DNA from: Pseudaquidulcibacter saccharophilus
Lineage (GTDB): Bacteria > Pseudomonadota > Alphaproteobacteria > Caulobacterales > Aquidulcibacteraceae
Length of the DNA stretch: 64,000 nucleotides
Direction of reading: 5' to 3'
Assembly: GCF_019455445.1 (NCBI RefSeq)
Contig: NZ_JAHWUS010000003.1
Coordinates: forward strand, 124,001-188,000
In this document: piece by piece, positions 35,939-46,092 of the stretch
How the letters are laid out: every line of letters starts with the position of its first letter
Position numbering within the stretch: the first letter of the stretch is position 1
The notes under the pieces: model-generated
The model's input: the letters and a program-made list of their open reading frames with translations, nothing else
What the model was told of the DNA's origin: nothing
Database searches by the model: none
Position numbers and translations under genes: made by a program

Positions 35939-37864
35939 ATGTTAAACCTCTTTAGTTCCGAACCGATGGAAGCAAAATTACTGGTGCAATTGCTTAACTC
36001 ATATCTTGAGCCAGCAGCAATCTTTTCAAAAAATGGCGACTTGAAACTTGCCAATCCAGAATGGCGGATTTCCCAAAAAGATGGGCAGTTTGAGGCGATT
36101 TTTAAAGATAAAGCCACCAAAGATAAAATTTTTAGAATTGGTAAGGCCTTGCGCCACCGTCGCCCTTTAACCGAGGCAATAGAAGAATATATCGTGCAAA
36201 TCACGCCATTTGGTGACGATAATATCGTACGCCTTTTATCTTTAGGCGCACCAAAAAATAAAAATTTCGATATTGAAGAGGAAAATGTTGTAAAAACTGT
36301 TCCGCTTCCAGCCAAACAAATTGAAAGCATTGCCGAGGTTCCGCCAATTTCGCGCGCCAATCTGGCATCATTAATTGCGGGTGCGCCACTTGGAATTGCG
36401 AGGCTTTCAGGACGCGATATTTCAAGTGCGCAAATCATCGGCACAAACCCTGCATTCGTTCGTATTTCAGGGGTTGATAGCGGGCAAAACCTTCGCGAAA
36501 TTGTAAGCGATGAAGATGTTATAAAACTTGATAAACTTGCAATTGGTTCGGTGTCACCAGTTGAGTTGGTGATGAAAAATAACAATAAAACCATTTGTGA
36601 AGCGTGGCTTTTGGAAGATGGCGAAAAAGGTGCAGCCGTACTTTTAATCGATATTTCCGAACGCCGTGAAATGGAAGGCCGCCTTACCCAAGCCAATAAA
36701 ATGGAAGTTATCGGTAAAATTGCCTCTGAAGTGGCGCACGAATTAAACAATCTTTTGACCGTAATCGTTCTTAATACTGATGCGCTTTTGATGCGCCATC
36801 CGGTTGGTGATCCATCATATCAAGAATTGCAAGGTATTAGAAATACCACGGGGCGTGCTGCGAATTTGGTGCATACGCTTTTGGCCTTCTCACGTAAGCA
36901 AACGTTCCGCCGCGAGGTTTTGGATATTGGCGCAGTATTGACCGAGTTTTCGTATCTATTGCATCAAGTGCTTGATGAACGGGTCAAATTTGAAATCCAT
37001 CACGGGCGCGATTTGCCAAATGTTATGGCCGATAAGCAGCAGCTTGAAACCATGTTTATGAACTTTATCACCAATGCGCGTGATGCAGTGCTTTCGCATA
37101 ATCCTTCTGGTGGATGGGTTAAAATGTCCACGAAAAAGGCAAGTCGCGATGAACTTGTTAAGGCATTAAAAGACGAAAAAGTTGCCGATATTCCGAATGT
37201 GAAATATTGCCAAATTTCGGTGTCTGATAATGGCTCTGGCATGACACAAGAAACCGCCAAAAAGATTTTTGAACCATTCTTTACCACCAAAGAAACCGGA
37301 AAAGGCACCGGTATCGGTATGGCGAGTGTTTATGGCATTGTTAAACAATCGGGCGGTTACATTACGCTTGAGACCGAAGTAGGCAAGGGAACAACCTTCT
37401 CTGTATTCCTTCCAGAAGCAAATGAAGAAGAAGCGGTTAAGGCTGCACCGGCACCGGTTAAAGAGCCTGTTAAACGCGCCACCAATCTTTCTGGTAAAGG
37501 GCGAATTCTTTTGGTTGAGGATGAGGATGGTTTGCGCTCCATTACTGCCCAAATCCTGAAACAGCGTGGCTACGATGTAAAAGAAGCGGGTGACGGCGAA
37601 GAAGCGCTTGAAATTTTGGAGCAAAACTCTGGTGAGATTGACCTTTTGATTTCCGACGTAGTGATGCCGATTATGGATGGTCCAACCCTTTTGAAAGAGG
37701 CCAAACCATATTTGGGTGAGGCAAGGGTTATTTTCATGTCAGGCTATGCTGAGCAAGACTTTGGCGAAATTCTTGAAAAAGATCGCGACATCCACTTCTT
37801 ACCTAAACCGTTTGAAATGGTGCAACTTGCCGAAAAGGTGAAAACTGTTCTTGGCGGCGGCTAA
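35939..37864 (+). CDS. cckA: Hybrid histidine kinase CckA, apparently soluble
   Basis: The 641-residue kinase is the CckA type, top of the CckA-ChpT-CtrA relay. Two PAS-like domains (about 20-110 and 140-245) precede the H-box ASEVAHELNNLLTV, the CckA-like region RAANLVHTLLAFSRKQTFRREVLD, an HATPase with N-box FITNARDAV and G-boxes SDNGSGM and GKGTGIGM, and a receiver with Asp in LISDVVMPIMDG and Lys in LPKPFE. Caulobacter CckA has two N-terminal membrane helices; none is visible here and the gene starts only 8 bp after flhB, leaving no room for them. Confidence 0.9.
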   Translation: MLNLFSSEPMEAKLLVQLLNSYLEPAAIFSKNGDLKLANPEWRISQKDGQFEAIFKDKATKDKIFRIGKALRHRRPLTEAIEEYIVQITPFGDDNIVRLLSLGAPKNKNFDIEEENVVKTVPLPAKQIESIAEVPPISRANLASLIAGAPLGIARLSGRDISSAQIIGTNPAFVRISGVDSGQNLREIVSDEDVIKLDKLAIGSVSPVELVMKNNNKTICEAWLLEDGEKGAAVLLIDISERREMEGRLTQANKMEVIGKIASEVAHELNNLLTVIVLNTDALLMRHPVGDPSYQELQGIRNTTGRAANLVHTLLAFSRKQTFRREVLDIGAVLTEFSYLLHQVLDERVKFEIHHGRDLPNVMADKQQLETMFMNFITNARDAVLSHNPSGGWVKMSTKKASRDELVKALKDEKVADIPNVKYCQISVSDNGSGMTQETAKKIFEPFFTTKETGKGTGIGMASVYGIVKQSGGYITLETEVGKGTTFSVFLPEANEEEAVKAAPAPVKEPVKRATNLSGKGRILLVEDEDGLRSITAQILKQRGYDVKEAGDGEEALEILEQNSGEIDLLISDVVMPIMDGPTLLKEAKPYLGEARVIFMSGYAEQDFGEILEKDRDIHFLPKPFEMVQLAEKVKTVLGGG

Positions 37865-37880
37865 TCTTGATTTAAAAATT

Positions 37881-37914
37881 AAAAAAAGACCCCGAAAAAT
37901 CGGGGTCTTTTTGT
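37881..37914. terminator. Bidirectional terminator between cckA and the aminopeptidase gene
   Basis: Arms AAAGACCCCGA (37885-37895) and TCGGGGTCTTT (37900-37910) are preceded by an A-run and followed by Ts, so both converging genes can use it. Confidence 0.9.
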
Positions 37915-37924
37915 TTATTGGAAC

Positions 37925-39763
37925 TTAAACCGCCTTGCATGCCTCAAATAGCCAATCTCGTGTATCCTCATCAACCAATGGGCCGATGGTTTTATAGACT
38001 TTGGCGTGATATTCGTTAAGCCATTTCTTTTCGTTATCGGATAGCATTTCAATAACAACTGCCCGTGTATCGATTGGTACAAGGGTAAGGGTTACAAAAC
38101 TATGCATTGTGCGTTCACCGCCTTGTGGCACGGTTGCTTTGGTAACATATTGCAAATTCTCGGTGCGGATACCATAGCCACCCATTTTATAAAAACCAGG
38201 CTCGTTTGATAAAATCATACCTTCACGAAGCGGGATATTGGCAAGAACTTTGGCAATTCTTTGTGGGCCTTCATGCACCCCAAGATATGAGCCAACACCA
38301 TGACCCGTACCGTGGTCATAGTCAAAACCACCATCCCACAATGCCATACGCGCCAAAGTATCAAGCATACAGCCAGGGGTTCCTTCTGGGAATTTAATGG
38401 ATGAAAGCGCGATATGACCTTTTAGAACACGGGTGAAGCGGTCTTTCATTTCGTCACTAACTTCGCCAACACTAATGGTGCGGGTGATGTCGGTTGTGCC
38501 GTTTTTGTATTGCCCACCTGAATCAATCAAATAGAATGAATTGGGTTCAATAGTTTTGTTGGTCTCTTCGCTAACACGATAATGTGCCATTGCGGCGTTT
38601 GAAACCGCGCCAGAGATAGAATCAAAAGACAAATCCACCAATTCCGGTGATTGCGCACGGAATGATTCTAATTTTTGTGCCGCAGAAATTTCGGTTAAAA
38701 TACCCTTTGGTGCCTCTTGATCAAACCAATGCAGGAATTTAACCATTGCTACCGCATCGGTAATATGGGCATTTATCATTCCCTTGATTTCGGTTTCATT
38801 TTTCATCGCGCGCGGTAAAGTAGTTGGGTCTTGTACCTCATTAACATTTGCGCCAGAATTTTTAAGAACGTTAACAATATATGCCGAGGTTAGCCCGCCA
38901 TCAACGGCAATATTTTTGCCCGATAGTTTTGCAAGTGCAGGTTCAAAATCTGCTTCGCTTAAAACTTCAACGCCATTTCCCAGATGTGCTTTTAACTCTG
39001 GGGTTACTTTTTCAGGGGCAATGAATAGCTGCGCAGTTGCATCATTATTAATAATCGCATTTGATAACACCAATGGCGAACGTGAAACATCACCACCGCG
39101 AATATTAAACGCCCAAGCGATTGATGGCGGTGAGGTAAGAATAACCGCATGATTGCCGCCCTCGCTTAAAGATTCGGCAATTTTTCCACGCTTTGACGCG
39201 CCATTTTCACCGCTAAATTTATCTTCATGTGGCATAGCAAGTGCCGCAGGTTTTGCAGGGCGGTTTTCCCAGATTTCATCGATTGGATTGCTTTTTAGTT
39301 CAACCAATTCACCGCCGCCAAATTGTGCCGCTTCGGTAAGGGTTTTAAGCGATGCGGGAGTGAATAATTTTGGATCATAACCAATTTTCAAACCCTTTGA
39401 CTTTTCTTCAAGCCAAACTTTTGGCCCCTTAGAAACCAAATCCCAATATTCAAATAAATCGTTATCCGTTTGCACTTTTACCTGAATTGTATAGCGCCCA
39501 TCCGTAAACATATAGGCATTTTCAAGCGTCACAATTGCGCTGCCCGCCGAACCAGAAAATCCAGTCGCAAATAATAATCTCTCAAAGGCGGCCGGGATAT
39601 ATTCGTTTTGCCATTCATCTTCGTGTGGTATAATGATACCGTCTAGACCCAATGTTTTAAGTTTTTCACGGATTTTGGGAATCGCATTTTGTCCGAAATT
39701 TTTCCCGCCAACTGTGTTAAAGGTTTGGAAGCTTAAGCCATTATTATTTTCATTATTTGTCAT
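37925..39763 (-). CDS. Xaa-Pro aminopeptidase, M24B (aminopeptidase P)
   Basis: About 612 residues from the ATG at 39763, preceded by GAAGGTG. It is the long, three-domain eukaryote-like form: two creatinase-like N-terminal domains and a C-terminal pita-bread metallopeptidase. Metal ligands are seen in YLIDSGGQYKNGTTDITRT (two Asp), GTGHGVGSYLGVHEGPQR (His), LSNEPGFYKMGGYGIRTENL (two Glu). It removes N-terminal residues ahead of proline, probably in the cytoplasm as there is no signal peptide. Confidence 0.93.
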   Translation of the reverse strand: MTNNENNNGLSFQTFNTVGGKNFGQNAIPKIREKLKTLGLDGIIIPHEDEWQNEYIPAAFERLLFATGFSGSAGSAIVTLENAYMFTDGRYTIQVKVQTDNDLFEYWDLVSKGPKVWLEEKSKGLKIGYDPKLFTPASLKTLTEAAQFGGGELVELKSNPIDEIWENRPAKPAALAMPHEDKFSGENGASKRGKIAESLSEGGNHAVILTSPPSIAWAFNIRGGDVSRSPLVLSNAIINNDATAQLFIAPEKVTPELKAHLGNGVEVLSEADFEPALAKLSGKNIAVDGGLTSAYIVNVLKNSGANVNEVQDPTTLPRAMKNETEIKGMINAHITDAVAMVKFLHWFDQEAPKGILTEISAAQKLESFRAQSPELVDLSFDSISGAVSNAAMAHYRVSEETNKTIEPNSFYLIDSGGQYKNGTTDITRTISVGEVSDEMKDRFTRVLKGHIALSSIKFPEGTPGCMLDTLARMALWDGGFDYDHGTGHGVGSYLGVHEGPQRIAKVLANIPLREGMILSNEPGFYKMGGYGIRTENLQYVTKATVPQGGERTMHSFVTLTLVPIDTRAVVIEMLSDNEKKWLNEYHAKVYKTIGPLVDEDTRDWLFEACKAV

Positions 39764-39898
39764 TACGCACCTTCTGCTTTGGATATGCAATAGCATAATT
39801 TTCAAAAAAAGTTCGACTTGTTTAATGTTTTTTACACCTTCGTGTGATTAAATCGCCCTGCAAATTTAAAAAAATATATGTTTTAATTGGAGTATGGT

Positions 39899-41053
39899 TT
39901 GGAAACCAAAGGTGTTCGAAGTCTCGAAATGCTGCATAAATTCGGCTCAACTGGTCGGGTTTTAAACCTTTATCGTGTTTTTGAAAAGCATTCGGGCGAC
40001 CCTGAGTATGAAGAAAAACCACTTTTCCAAAATCCAAAACTTAATCGTGCAATTATTGTTAAGCACCGTTTGCGCACAGATGAACAATATTTAATGCCGC
40101 GCCGCCAAAAAGTCGTGACCAAGATAATTTTCCCGCTAATTCGGGAATCGCTTAACTTTGGTGGACAAGCAATTTTCGTAAACCAGACCAATTACCGTGA
40201 GGCACTCGCCGCAGCAACGGGCAGCAATGTTGAGGCATTGAAAGAGGATATGGAATTGCTGGTAATGATAAATAAATTACCATCACTCGATCCATTTCTT
40301 TTGCGTGAATATTTACGTAAGCATGACCATTATCCGGCCGATTGTTATTTCGATATTTCGCCTGCGGATGTTGAAAGAATGCGTAACTTTACCTCTACTG
40401 AAATATCTCGTCTTATTGAAATTGCATTCTCTGGCGGTGATAGCGAAGGTTCCAATGAGCTTGTAAACAAAATGGTGGATTTGATTTTATCAAACGAAGC
40501 CGACGAAAAATTGGAGCCATTAAGGGTTGCCTTGGGACTAGAGGGTGATAGTTTCCGTGACGGTATTTTTGCGTGGCGCGGATTTATTTATTTCAAATGG
40601 CAGATGGACACAATTTATAGTGATTTGGTCTCTGTTATTGGTCACGTTGATAAGGTTCGTATTACTGACCGTGCGGATACGGAAACCAAAGCCAATATTT
40701 CACGCCTTGCATCGCAATTAAAACAATCACTTCGTGAAGTTGCGTTCGAATGTAAAGAGATTATGGCGCTTTATGACAAGGCTTTTGATGATTTGATTGA
40801 AAAAGCCCATGCCGCAGCGTTCAAGAAATTCCTTCTTGAAAGCCCGCAATTATTTATCGAATTGGGGCATTTGATGGGTGTGGTTTCGCATATTGGATCA
40901 TTCTGGTCATACCGTTTCCCAAATCGTGAAGCGATGCAAATTGATGCAAAAGGCTTTGAAGATATATTGATGGATTTCGTACACGGGCTTTCATACACGC
41001 CGGGTACGCGCACCTATGCGTCATTATCTTTGCCTGGGGCAAATGCCGCCTAA
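39899..41053 (+). CDS. Conserved-looking hypothetical protein, 384 residues, TTG start
   Basis: I place the start at TTG 39899 because GGAG lies 7 bp upstream; the next in-frame upstream TTG (39887) has no such site. The product begins METKGVRSLEMLHKFGSTGRVLNLYRVF and looks soluble and largely helical. A conserved-looking stretch LMPRRQKVVTKIIFPLIRESLNFGG follows at about 70. No known domain is recognised. It is a single gene between converging and diverging neighbours; the start is uncertain. Confidence 0.75.
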   Translation: METKGVRSLEMLHKFGSTGRVLNLYRVFEKHSGDPEYEEKPLFQNPKLNRAIIVKHRLRTDEQYLMPRRQKVVTKIIFPLIRESLNFGGQAIFVNQTNYREALAAATGSNVEALKEDMELLVMINKLPSLDPFLLREYLRKHDHYPADCYFDISPADVERMRNFTSTEISRLIEIAFSGGDSEGSNELVNKMVDLILSNEADEKLEPLRVALGLEGDSFRDGIFAWRGFIYFKWQMDTIYSDLVSVIGHVDKVRITDRADTETKANISRLASQLKQSLREVAFECKEIMALYDKAFDDLIEKAHAAAFKKFLLESPQLFIELGHLMGVVSHIGSFWSYRFPNREAMQIDAKGFEDILMDFVHGLSYTPGTRTYASLSLPGANAA

Positions 41054-41080
41054 ACATAAGTGCGGGATAAATATTAAAAA

Positions 41081-41956
41081 CTATATCTTCTGATAGGTAA
41101 GGGTGGACCAAACATCCTGATGGTAAATATTTACCAATTTCATCCCCTTATTGCCAAAGGCGCGCTTAATGCTTGGTTCTTGGGTTGCCAAAAGACCAGA
41201 TAGCACAAGGTGACCACCTTTTTTAACCGATGCCGACAAATCCCACGATAATTTAACCAATGGCTTCATCAAAATATTGGCAAATACCAAATCATAACCG
41301 CCGGCCTTACGAATTCCTGCTTTTTTAATGCCATTGGCAACATAAACTTTTACAGCCGACGAGGTATGGTTGATTTTCATATTTTCAACCGCGACCCGTG
41401 CAGCATTGGCATCAATTTCTGTACCAATGCATTTTGCGCCAACCTGTGCCGCCGCAATTGCCAAAACCCCAGAGCCAGTGCCAACATCAAGCACGTGTTT
41501 TGGCCGTTTATTAGCGTTGACCAATTTATCAAGGGCAAGCAAACAGCCGCGTGTTGTGCCGTGATGCCCCGTGCCAAATGCTTCGCCGGCATCAATGATG
41601 ATTTCAAGGCGACCATTGCGGGTTTTGCGTTTGTCATGTGTGCCACAAATTCTATAACGACCAGCATTTACTGGCGGCAAGCCTTCTAGTGACATACGCA
41701 CCCAATCATTATCTTCGAGTGGTGCAAATTTAGCATTTATTTCAGGCAGCATGATAGCAAGTGCGCCAACGCCCGATTGCGCAACTTCTTCATCTTCGCA
41801 ATATGCCTCAAGGCGGAATTGTCGTCTTTCGCATTCGTGCCAAGATACAGCACCAAAGCCACCAATGTTCTCTAATATTTGCGCCGCTTCTTCAATTAAA
41901 GAGCGCGCACCGTTTGCGCTAAGTAAAATCATGCGCCCTAATATAATTTCACCCAT
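41081..41956 (-). CDS. prmA: Ribosomal protein L11 methyltransferase
   Basis: About 291 residues from the ATG at 41956 (a GTG at 41977 is the alternative). The Rossmann-fold SAM site is LDVGTGSGVLAIAAAQVGAKCIGTEIDANAAR, preceded by the EAFGTGHHGTTRGCL motif and followed by the NILMKPL motif (the NPPF-like loop of PrmA). It trimethylates ribosomal protein L11. Family members in alphaproteobacteria are of similar length. Confidence 0.92.
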   Translation of the reverse strand: MGEIILGRMILLSANGARSLIEEAAQILENIGGFGAVSWHECERRQFRLEAYCEDEEVAQSGVGALAIMLPEINAKFAPLEDNDWVRMSLEGLPPVNAGRYRICGTHDKRKTRNGRLEIIIDAGEAFGTGHHGTTRGCLLALDKLVNANKRPKHVLDVGTGSGVLAIAAAQVGAKCIGTEIDANAARVAVENMKINHTSSAVKVYVANGIKKAGIRKAGGYDLVFANILMKPLVKLSWDLSASVKKGGHLVLSGLLATQEPSIKRAFGNKGMKLVNIYHQDVWSTLTYQKI

Positions 41957-42043
41957 ATTTTTGCAATTTGAAATCACATCAAAGTCTTTAAAATTTGGTT
42001 TTTTGCATTACTTATATTGTCTATTGTTTAAATGGGTGGCGAT

Positions 42044-42760
42044 ATGCGCGATAATCCGAGGCTTTTTATAAATTTTCCCTTTTCAATTGGCGCAGAAATT
42101 CCCCTTTGTAAGGAGCATGCCCATTATGTCCACAATGTTATGCGCCTTAAAGACGATGATGAGATTACCGTTTTCAACGGCGAAGACGGCGAATATTCGG
42201 CAAAAATAAAATATTCGTCCAAAAAATCTGTTGTTGTTGAACTTGTGACTAAATTACGTGAACAGGAAAATCTACCTGATTTGACGTTGTTTTTTGCGCC
42301 CATAAAAGGGCATCGCAACGATAATATAATTGAAAAAGCAACTGAATTAGGGATTGCAAATTTACGACCTGTTTTAACTGAACGCACCATTGTACGAAAA
42401 ATTAATACAGAAAAATATCTTTTAACTGCCATCGAGGCTGCCGAGCAATGTGAAAGGCTTAATATTCCCAAGATTTCTGAGCTTAACTATCTTGCAAGCG
42501 CGGTTGAGGGTTTTGATGGCAAAGTCCTTTTCGCTGATGAGGCCGGTGGTGGAAAAACCATTGCCAATGCAAACCCAGATAAAGGCGACAGAATAGCACT
42601 TTTGGTTGGGCCAGAAGGCGGCTTTAGCGACAAGGAACGTGAATTTTTATTGTCACACACAAATGTTATTCCAATTGCCCTTGGGAAACGGATATTGCGT
42701 GCCGATACTGCTGCGATTGCAGGGCTTACACTTTTGCAAACCTTTTATGGTGATTTTTAG
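42044..42760 (+). CDS. rsmE: 16S rRNA m3U1498 methyltransferase
   Basis: About 238 residues from the ATG at 42044, which follows GGGTGGCGAT. RsmE is a SPOUT enzyme that methylates U1498 of 16S rRNA. Motifs: HYVHNVMRLKDDDEITVFNG at the N-terminus, KGHRNDNIIEKATELGI, and the SAM-binding knot LLVGPEGGFSDKERE with LGKRILRADTAAIAGL. It diverges from prmA. Confidence 0.93.
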   Translation: MRDNPRLFINFPFSIGAEIPLCKEHAHYVHNVMRLKDDDEITVFNGEDGEYSAKIKYSSKKSVVVELVTKLREQENLPDLTLFFAPIKGHRNDNIIEKATELGIANLRPVLTERTIVRKINTEKYLLTAIEAAEQCERLNIPKISELNYLASAVEGFDGKVLFADEAGGGKTIANANPDKGDRIALLVGPEGGFSDKEREFLLSHTNVIPIALGKRILRADTAAIAGLTLLQTFYGDF

Positions 42761-42837
42761 AAAAATATTCTTGTTGTAATGGGCAAAAAATAAACTTAAA
42801 TGCGGCCAAAGTGACCGCCAGATTAGAAAGCAATTTA

Positions 42838-44199
42838 ATGGCAAAAATCGATAAAAATACGCCAATCGAAAAATACGATGACCTTTTATATACTTTTACC
42901 AAAGGTATGAAGCCAAAGGATGAATGGCGTATTGGCACCGAACATGAGAAATTTGGTTTTTATCATGGCACAAATGATCCCGTCCCGTATGAGGGTGAAA
43001 AGGGTATTAAGGCACTTTTAGACGGCCTTAAAACCAATACGCATTGGGATGGAATTTATGAGGGCGATAATATCATTGGCCTTCAAGAAGGTTATGGCTC
43101 GGTAACTTTGGAACCGGGTGGTCAGTTTGAATTATCGGGCGCGCCGTTAAATTCAATTCACGAAACTTGTATTGAGATTGCAAGCCATTTGACGGCAGTG
43201 CGTTCGGTTGCCGATGATTTGGGGATTGGCTTTTTGGGGCTTGGTTTCCAGCCCAAAACCCGCCTTGAAGATGTGCCAATGATGCCAAAAGGGCGCTACA
43301 ACATTATGCGTGAATATATGCAAAAGGTTGGGCGTTTGGGGCGGCAAATGATGTTCCGCTCTTGCACGGTTCAAGTTAATCTTGATTTTGCCTCTGAAGC
43401 CGATATGGCGCGAAAATTCAAAGCATCTTTGGCGTTGCAACCAATTGCAACCGCGCTTTTTGCCAATTCGCCTTTTGCCGAAGGGCGTCTTAATGGCTAT
43501 CAATCATATCGCGCCCATGTTTGGACCGATACCGACCCCGATAGAACCGGCGTGCCGAAATTTGTATTTAATTCGGATTTTGGTTTCAAAGATTATGTTG
43601 AATATGCGCTTGATGTGCCGATGTATTTTGTAAAACGTGATGGTATTTACCATGATGTTTCTGGCCTTTCATTCCGTGATTTTATGGCGGGCAAGTTAAA
43701 AGGCTTTGAAGGGCAATTACCGACCCAATCAGATTGGGAAGATCACCTTACCACCCTGTTCCCAGAAGTACGCATGAAATCCTATCTTGAGATGCGGGGC
43801 GCGGATGCGGGGCCTTGGTCACGCCTTTGTGCGCTGCCCGCATTATTTGTTGGGCTTTTGTACGATGAAGCCGCACTTTCGGCGGCGCTTGATTTGATAA
43901 AAGATTGGGATGCCTATGATGTTGAAGGTTTGCGCCGTGCCGTCCCCGCACTTGGTCTAAATGCCAAAATTCGTGGGATACGGGTGCAAGATATTGCCAA
44001 AGAGACACTTAAAATCGCCCGTTCTGGCCTTAATGCCCGCGCCGCATTAAATGCCGCCGGTGATAATGAAACTGGCTTCTTGGGTGAACTTGAAGATATC
44101 GCCGAAACCGGAATTACCCCCGCAATGCGCCTAATTGATAAATTTAAAAACGAGTGGGGTGGGGATATCAACAAAGTTTATGAGGAATGTGCGTATTAG
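42838..44199 (+). CDS. gshA: Glutamate-cysteine ligase, class II (plant/alphaproteobacterial type)
   Basis: About 453 residues from the ATG at 42838. It is the GCS2-type enzyme making gamma-glutamylcysteine, the first step of glutathione synthesis. Diagnostic segments: RIGTEHEKFGF, LQEGYGSVTLEPGGQFELSGAP, GFQPKTRLEDVPMMPKGRYNIMREYM and the CTVQVNLDFASEADM motif. The start follows GAAAGCAATTTAATGG, with a moderate ribosome site. Glutathione synthetase (gshB) is not in the window. Confidence 0.93.
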   Translation: MAKIDKNTPIEKYDDLLYTFTKGMKPKDEWRIGTEHEKFGFYHGTNDPVPYEGEKGIKALLDGLKTNTHWDGIYEGDNIIGLQEGYGSVTLEPGGQFELSGAPLNSIHETCIEIASHLTAVRSVADDLGIGFLGLGFQPKTRLEDVPMMPKGRYNIMREYMQKVGRLGRQMMFRSCTVQVNLDFASEADMARKFKASLALQPIATALFANSPFAEGRLNGYQSYRAHVWTDTDPDRTGVPKFVFNSDFGFKDYVEYALDVPMYFVKRDGIYHDVSGLSFRDFMAGKLKGFEGQLPTQSDWEDHLTTLFPEVRMKSYLEMRGADAGPWSRLCALPALFVGLLYDEAALSAALDLIKDWDAYDVEGLRRAVPALGLNAKIRGIRVQDIAKETLKIARSGLNARAALNAAGDNETGFLGELEDIAETGITPAMRLIDKFKNEWGGDINKVYEECAY

Positions 44200-44334
44200 T
44201 CTGAAATATAACAATGTTTGATTTGTTTTGTTTTGCAATCTTTGTGGGAATTATTGTATTTTACAAGAAATATAATTATTCAGTATAACAAATTTTTTGT
44301 ATTAAAATATTCGATAATTTGAAGCTGAATAATA

Positions 44335-45321
44335 ATGGATAAAATTAAATACGAATTTCCTGAAGATACCAAATATCTGAAAATTCTGCCTATAATTAAA
44401 GGCGTTAAAGGACGTTGGATAAAATGTTTTCCAAATATTTTGGGGGAGGTTTTGATTGTTGCAGACAATAAGGTTTTTGATATTGACCTAAATGAAATTA
44501 TATTTCCCCGGATTAGCAATGGTGAAAATATTGATATTGGAATTGTACAGCGTGCATTGAACGGCGATTATATAATTGCTGAAATTCGCAATAATGGCAT
44601 CGTTCCGAATTGTTTTATCTTTGATAAAGACCGTAAGTTTAAAGCCATGTTTCGCATTGGCGATGCGGTTGAAAAATTATTGGTCGATAAAAACTATAAT
44701 ATATGGGTTGGCTATTTTGACGAAGGGGCATTTGGTAGCGACAACCTCTCAACGAGAGGAATTAATTGTTTTGCCAAAGATGGTAAATTGGTTACATCAT
44801 TTTTCGGCGATAAACGTTTCTCAATTTCGGCAATTGATAATCTTAATATTGGTGATGACGGAATTATTTATATTTGTTCATGGGATGATAACAAAATTCT
44901 TGAAATTAAAGAGGGTAATTTAAGGATTATTGAAGACAAAATCCCAGCTGGTTCACCTGATGCTTTGATGATAACCGATAAATATTATATTAAATTAGGT
45001 GCTGGATACCGCAAAGGAGATCCCTTTCAGACTTTGGAAGAAGGGGCATATACATCACTAAGTTTAAAAACCGGAGAATCTTATAATAGTCCAAATTTAG
45101 AATTACTCGATGAAAATGATTATAAAATTTACCAAACCTGTATTACCGTGATTGACCGCAAGACCCAAGAGCCATATCTTTTGCAAATTCTTGATGAAAA
45201 CAATAATCCCCTGAAAATGTTGCATGGTGAGGTTTATAAAGATAAATCCTATTATATGGTAGATAATAATATTTATGAAATTACGGCATCGCAAATTTTA
45301 AATGCCCTAAATTTACCATAA
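44335..45321 (+). CDS. Hypothetical protein with beta-propeller-like repeats
   Basis: A 328-residue soluble protein rich in beta-strand patterns and acidic or aromatic turns: GEVLIVADNKVFDID, GDYIIAEIRNNGIV, YNIWVGYFDEG, DGIIYICSWDDNKILEIKEGN. Five or six such blades suggest an SMP-30/WD-like propeller, but I cannot assign a family. There is no signal peptide. Codon use is AT-rich like its surroundings. It lies between gshA and a SIMPL-domain protein; nothing in the context indicates a role. Confidence 0.65.
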   Translation: MDKIKYEFPEDTKYLKILPIIKGVKGRWIKCFPNILGEVLIVADNKVFDIDLNEIIFPRISNGENIDIGIVQRALNGDYIIAEIRNNGIVPNCFIFDKDRKFKAMFRIGDAVEKLLVDKNYNIWVGYFDEGAFGSDNLSTRGINCFAKDGKLVTSFFGDKRFSISAIDNLNIGDDGIIYICSWDDNKILEIKEGNLRIIEDKIPAGSPDALMITDKYYIKLGAGYRKGDPFQTLEEGAYTSLSLKTGESYNSPNLELLDENDYKIYQTCITVIDRKTQEPYLLQILDENNNPLKMLHGEVYKDKSYYMVDNNIYEITASQILNALNLP

Positions 45322-45354
45322 ATTATCGTTAATCCTTCCTTTAAAAGAGAGGGA

Positions 45355-46092
45355 ATGATGGCAAATAATAATTCGAATATGGTTCCGGCTGTTTTTATGG
45401 CAATTGGTATTGCGGCGGGTGGTTTTTTTGCGGGGCATGGCTTGGTAAAATCCCGCCTTGGCTTTCGCACCGTAACCGTAAAAGGCCTAGCAGAGCGTTC
45501 GGTAAAGGCGGATTTGGGCTTTTTGCCAATTCGTTTCACCGCCAATGGCGCAACATTGGATGAGGCGCGCAACACCCTTACCCAAGGTGAGAATGTGGTT
45601 AAAAATTACCTCAAGACCCAAGGTTTTGCCGATAATGCCATAAGTGTGCAAAACATTCGCGTTGAGGATAAATGGGCCAATTCATATGGCAATAACCAAA
45701 TTCAAGAGGGGTTAAGATATTCTTTGACCGAGGATATTTTGGTTAAATCAAACGAAGTTGATAAGGTTTCAAAGGCCGCAAGTGGGTTATCTGGGCTTTT
45801 GGCGCAAGGTGTCGTCCTAAGTGGTGATGAATATAATTCGGGCGCAAAATTCCTATTCACTAAATTAAACGATTTAAAACCAGAATTATTATCCGAAGCG
45901 ACCAAAAAAGCACGTGAAGCGGCGCAAAAATTTGCCACTGAATCGGGTGCAAAAGTTGGTGCAATTCAAAATGCCAATCAAGGCGTGATAGAGGTTAACC
46001 CCGCAATTGAAATCCCGAATGAAAGCGGCGATAAACAGGTTGATAAAACCGTGCGTGTGGTAACAACGGTTACGTATTTCTTGAAGGATTAG
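45355..46092 (+). CDS. SIMPL-domain (DUF541) protein
   Basis: The 245-residue protein has an N-terminal membrane anchor (about 8-28) followed by a SIMPL domain: VTVKGLAERSVKADLGFLPIRFTANGATLDEARNTL and LSEATKKAREAAQKFATESGAKVGAIQNANQGVIEV. It resembles periplasmic proteins of the YggE family in oxidative stress response. Two adjacent ATGs (45355 and 45358) are possible starts after AGAGAGGGA. It converges with the next gene with no gap. Confidence 0.82.
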   Translation: MMANNNSNMVPAVFMAIGIAAGGFFAGHGLVKSRLGFRTVTVKGLAERSVKADLGFLPIRFTANGATLDEARNTLTQGENVVKNYLKTQGFADNAISVQNIRVEDKWANSYGNNQIQEGLRYSLTEDILVKSNEVDKVSKAASGLSGLLAQGVVLSGDEYNSGAKFLFTKLNDLKPELLSEATKKAREAAQKFATESGAKVGAIQNANQGVIEVNPAIEIPNESGDKQVDKTVRVVTTVTYFLKD

